Part shown: positions 59,540-64,000 of the stretch, piece by piece
Position numbering within the stretch: the first letter of the stretch is position 1
Layout: the number at the start of each line of letters is the position of its first letter
DNA from: Stratiolaelaps scimitus
Lineage: Eukaryota > Arthropoda > Arachnida > Mesostigmata > Laelapidae
Reading direction: 5' to 3'
Assembly: GCA_019614645.1 (NCBI GenBank)
Contig: JABWDB010000019.1
Coordinates: forward strand, 2,774,501 to 2,838,500
DNA: 64,000 bases
The notes under the pieces: model-generated
The model's input: the letters and a program-made list of their open reading frames with translations, nothing else
The model's database searches: none
Told to the model about the DNA's origin: nothing
Made by a program: the position numbers and the translations under genes

Positions 59540-62500
59540 GGGGGGGGGCGGTGCCTTCTCTGATCTTAGTAAAGCGCCAGGTGATAGATGCAGTTTAGAT
59601 TTGTATTTATTTCTTGAAAACAATTCTTCTCCTTCAAGACCCTACTTCATGCTGTGATAGCAATTTGAATCCGTATTGAAAAATTTTCCTCCACCATTTT
59701 CATCATGTCATACTTCTCATCCTAGCCGAAAATTATAACAACTTCATTATGATGTTTAATTAGTTGCCATTGCTCTTTGTCCGACGCTTGCTTCTCACTT
59801 GCATCCGATAGTAGGATCTATTGGACCGCTGACGTGCCTTCGAGATCGATCGTATCAAACGGCAGATGTATACTAATAACACGTTGTGCGTTTGCGGCAA
59901 AACGAGCAGACGAGCGGTGCCGCAACACTGATGCAACTCACAGTCAGACACGTGTTCTTTATGGGTGGGTGAGTGAAAAGCGAGTTGATGCAGTCTCCTC
60001 GTCGACGGCACGGCCCTGTTTGGAGGCAAAATAACGTGGATCCAACAGTAGAAACGAATCAGCGCGTCGTCGGTGGCTACCCGCAGAGTCGGTAGATAGC
60101 GCTACAAGACGAACAAGCTACTAGAGGCGAAGAACAGCAGAATTACAATACATAGCTATCGAACGAATGGCTGCAGCCAAATTAAAGCAATTGACCCTGT
60201 TGTTTACGACATGCGCACTTAAGCCGCGAGTAATGTAAATATCAAAGTAGATTGTGTTATGAACAACTGTGAAGCTCCCATTGGCTTTTTCGATGTCAGA
60301 TCCATTCCCGAGTTTTATAGAGGAGGTCGGGGACAATTTCGCCGATTGCTGCAGTCAATGGCGGTTCCGACTTATCTACAGATCTACTCTCTGCTGAACG
60401 AATTTCATAGCAAAATAAACGTAGTTTGTAAACGTGTTCGTTATCACGTTTATGTAAAGTGGCGTGCTTACGTCTGCTTTGGTTGTGGGGTCACTTGCGG
60501 TAGCGAAAATATAAATACCACAAAGTCCCCAAATGTACGGCAGTGGGAGAGAGAGTCACCGAAAGTCACTCGGAGTCACCGAGTTATAATTCGTTGGCTT
60601 GTCTCCAAAAGGCAACGGGGTTTCTAACTTTCTAAGGCGATATCTATGTACACATACTTTTTTAGCGTTCCTTTTCTCGAATCTCGTTTTACACCAGAGG
60701 CGCGTCCCGGTGTCTACCGCATGACGACGCAGCGGGCAGGATTGTTATGACCATTAACATTATTACTATTATTTACACCTCCTTCCCTATTAATTCCGAA
60801 TTCTATGACTCAAGTTCTCCCTACACAATTCCGTGTGTATGTTTTGTGAAATCCGGAACAGTCGTTATATCTACGTTTTTCGTCACCTCTAGTCCACAAT
60901 TAAGTTCAACGATGTTCTCTATCGTTTCATTTTCCCCTCGGAAGATTCTACAACTGTGCTTCGCCATTCCGTGACACTTCGCTTTCAGTATCGCTTTGTG
61001 TTTAGCATCCATTCACTCGGTTGCAGTCAGCTGTACAGTTCCGATGTTATTGAGTTCGAGTAGATTACTTTTGCCGGTCCAAATACTTGTCGTCGTTTTT
61101 CCTTATACTGTTATCAGTCTGCTCGATATTGATAGCTGCTCGACAATTTGGTCTCGGGTCCCGTAGATTTTCCGGGTGGACTCACTGCCAACGTTTAGCG
61201 TTTATAGTACTGCTTCATAGGACGGACCCAAACGGGTCTATCATTACCTATCTAAACAGGGAGTACTTTCGCTTTTCGTCATATACCGGGGGCCGTTAAA
61301 ACTAATCCATTATTTGGGTGTACGCTATTCTGAGCATATATGACATACCATCGTGTGTTCATTGATTCAGCCCGAGACAGACTCCTTAGGCTACGTTAGG
61401 CACCTTAGGAGTCGCAAAATGTACCTTAAGTCACACATGGAGCGATGTTGACATGAAGCAACCACGTGTCAAGCTAGCGCGTGTTTATATTTAAAATGCT
61501 GCTCGTCGTAATCAGCATGTTCTTCTACAAAAAAAAACATGGAGATTCGAACCAAGTCAGTCTGCGGACGTCATCCGAGAATGCCACGGGACCAACCGTA
61601 TGCAGCGATCGTTTGTTGATTATGTCCTTGGTGTGATAATAATGCCTCAATTCCAAACAGAACGCCAGTAACCAACTTCGATATGGCGACCTTCTTGTAA
61701 TCGCTTTACACAGGGCGGCCAACAGCATGACTCTTCCATGGGTAATCGGCTCATCCGCGAAAACGCGGAGCTCAGATAGATCGTGTTGAAACGTGGCAAA
61801 TTTCCATTTGTTTAAACAGCAGATTAATTTTCTATAAGCAACTCGTCCATGCGGGATACTCAGGAATTGCATTGAACATGAATCGCCGGGATTGGACAGT
61901 CGTTGGTCGAGTGGGGCAACTTTTCATAGAGACTATTGCACCTTAGACTATGGGAGACGCAAGTCAAAATTCAATTTTATTTGGAAATTCAACATCTGTC
62001 ACAATATTTCTCTGAGATGCGTTCTTTCCACGGACACATGTTTCGCGTCCGATCAAGATCTTAGTCTGCAGCGCAAGATATTTTAGTGTCGTTCGCAGCT
62101 TCAGTGTTGCTACAATCCACGTTATCTTGACTTTCTGAATAGTAAACAATGAAAGGTACAATCTGGCCGCGCCCTCAACTAACCCGAAAAAGCTCCAATC
62201 ACATTCGCTTATCTATATGCAGCGATAAGCGAACAACAATATATCTATATGCAGAGACTGTAACAATTAGTGGTAACCCATTTGATTCCTGATTCGCTGT
62301 TGGGTAATAAAAATCTTTTTGACGGCACCTTTTCACAGAGAGTGTTTAACTTTCTACACCTCTATGTGTTAAGGCCTGTGGTGTATAACAGACAGCATCC
62401 GGTCAAACAGCGAATTACGACGAGACTTTTGTCCCGACGGCGACAGAATATCATGGCGGGGGGTCGTCGCTGAAGCTCTTCCGACGATTGGTTCCAGATA

Positions 62501-63025
62501 CGTTGTCCTTTCAGCAAATGCATCCCTTGAGAACGCCTCAACTCGTACCAACCCGAAGGATTAAACAGCGCGTAGACAGAGTTATGTGCAGTGTGGTTGA
62601 GTCTGTTGTTTGACGGGTAAAAACGTCATTTGCGTTGATAACGCATAACAACTCAGAGGGGAGAGATACATCTTGTTCTTTACCGTGGGGCTAGTATAGC
62701 ATTTATTATGATCTAGCTGAAACTCGTACATGAAATTGCACTGCGCACGTTCGCGACTAGCTTTACTTTTCACTAATTTCGAGTTGATTTTTGCTTCATC
62801 CACCTGGCGCACTTTGCGAAGTTGTCCGTGGTTCAATATCCGAATCCAACCGGTGCAGGGTATGACTATCGAAGTCGAATTACAGACAGGCCCGGGTTGG
62901 CCTGCCGTGTGCTCGTTACCAATTCATAATGGACTGCTGGATTAGGCTGTACAGTGTTGCCGGCCTCTTGTGACGACGCCGCCGCCAAACGAACGCAACG
63001 TAGACAGCGGTCCAGAGGGGGAGGT
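59302..63025. other. Mostly non-coding sequence
   Basis: Several frames of 60-120 codons exist (for example on the + strand at 60259 and the - strand at 61525) but none has splice support or family features. The AG/poly-G repeat at 59495 is the main structural element. Confidence 0.45.
59495..59548. repeat. (AG)n microsatellite followed by a G-rich run
   Basis: About 42 bp of AG alternation end in GGCGG and a run of nine G. One strand is wholly purine over most of the tract, which favours triplex (H-DNA) formation. Confidence 0.95.
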
Positions 63026-63195
63026 TTACCACTTCAAACGGATATGATATAACCTTAACCGATATGACCCTCCTCGATCGGGGCTAGCCACGTCCGGCGA
63101 GGACGTTGACTGGACGAGCAACGCTATTACCGCCTCCACTGTGAAGACACCGAACACGAAGATGTGAGAGATCGCTCCAACAAATGCCCAGCCTG
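63026..63195 (-). CDS. Candidate membrane-protein exon
   Basis: On the - strand a pyrimidine-rich tract and CCCCAG acceptor at about 63196 open a frame with a long hydrophobic segment (GWAFVGAISHIFVFGVFTVE, then AVIALLV). A GTAAAC donor-like site lies near 63024 after HIRLKW, and GTAATA is an earlier alternative. The GW start followed by FGVF faintly recalls the first helix of monocarboxylate-type transporters, but this is too short to assign. Neighbouring exons, if any, are not identified. Confidence 0.22.
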
Positions 63196-64000
63196 GGGTT
63201 GAGGTTAGAGGAATCAAGACGTCTGGACGTGAGCTGTACAACGGAACACCTCAACTTGAGCTACCTCAGCCTTGGCAACGGCACCGAATGACGATGAAAT
63301 AACAGTACGGTGCAAGCGTAAAGCTGATCTCTCGAGACTGGAGTCACCACATATTAGACAACGGCAGACGCGGGGTTTTCTGCTGAAAGGTTCTTGTTCG
63401 ATTTTCACTTCAATCCAATGGGTATATCAGTAGTGGTAACCGCGCCTGATCGACGTTCAATGCACTGGCTATATCAATGGTTCCCTTGAAGAGCTATACA
63501 TTTCCGTTTAAGATCTCATTTCGAATTCTTCTTTTAGTTTCCACGAATCAAAGCTAACTGTTCAAAGATCAAGCAATTTTTGGCGAGGTGGATGATCGTT
63601 AGAACTATGAGTGGGTGAGTGGATGAAACCTTCTTATGGTTAGTGGACCCATGTCAGGTACTAGAGGAACAATGGCACGGGTATTACCTGATATATTCAC
63701 GGAAGATGGTGGTGTAGTTGTGATCTTAACTCTTAACATCTTCACTCTGGCTAGAAAATCGGAGCGAAGGGCATCAAAACGAAAAGGGATGTGTTATATA
63801 TTGGGACGAACATCGCTCGAAGTTGCTCTATAGTTTCCTTTAAAGTCACTGATGCCATGTCCGCCAAGGGGCAGAATTTCCTGGACCATTGTACAGCATA
63901 GGGACCCGGGGCGCTTTCCGATCAATCAAATTGCTATTATGCATAACGTCCTCCTCGTCAAAAGGAGGCGGGTGCCCAGTGTTCTGGCAAACCGTTGTCG
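63196..64000. other. Unassigned sequence at the right edge
   Basis: No feature can be supported. Open frames are short and without splice context. Confidence 0.45.

Noticed and set aside
61540..61580. Second B-box-like string (GGTTCGAATC on the - strand)
   Set aside because: No cloverleaf partner sequences were found around it.
1..64000. CRISPR arrays, bacterial operons, rRNA genes or insertion sequences
   Set aside because: No direct-repeat arrays with spacers, no ribosome binding sites before tandem genes and no rRNA signatures were seen. All strong genes are split by spliceosomal introns.

Overview
This is eukaryotic nuclear DNA from an animal. It has no operons, its genes are split by GT-AG introns, and only a small part of the window is coding. 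Homology by eye, introns of about 100-550 bp mixed with very long ones, and abundant TA microsatellites suggest an arthropod, possibly a chelicerate such as a mite. That placement is inference; there is no rRNA or mitochondrial marker to confirm it.

Three genes can be assembled exon by exon with consistent reading phase. (1) On the + strand, a rhodopsin-class GPCR has exons at 21387-21665, 22796-22870, 24090-24303, 24582-24866, 26633-26705, 27057-27280, 31131-31323, 31896-32119 and 33544-33687. A phase-compatible first coding exon lies far upstream at 6012-6037, giving a 578-residue model. Its outstanding trait is a second extracellular loop of about 200 residues. (2) On the + strand, a two-exon gene at 47217-47795 encodes a 118-residue secreted protein with a signal peptide, one Cys pair and a mucin-like, sequon-rich tail. 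A polyadenylation signal follows the stop. (3) On the - strand, a nine-exon gene at 57748-52486 encodes Integrator complex subunit 8 (INTS8). The model is 732 residues, keeps the N-terminal WFEF motif, and is clearly shorter than vertebrate INTS8.

A fourth locus is the 3' end of an unidentified - strand gene (30122-30683) nested antisense in the large seventh intron of the GPCR. Its three exons are phase-consistent.

Layout: 1-5998 has no firm gene. 6038-21386 is the putative GPCR intron 1, with microsatellites and GC-rich islands. 21387-33687 is the GPCR body with the nested antisense exons. 33688-47190 is mostly non-coding, with LINE retrotransposon remnants near 37.1-37.7 kb and two weak single-exon candidates near 34.5 and 35.5 kb. 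47191-47853 is the secreted-protein gene, 47854-52485 is empty, and 52486-57748 is INTS8. 57749-64000 has only weak exon candidates.

A block of about 59 bp that looks LINE-derived is almost identical at 37.4 kb and inside an INTS8 intron at 56.2 kb, with a diverged third copy at 36.1 kb. The genes have no evident functional link: Integrator acts in the nucleus on transcription, the GPCR is a surface receptor, and the small protein is predicted to be exported.
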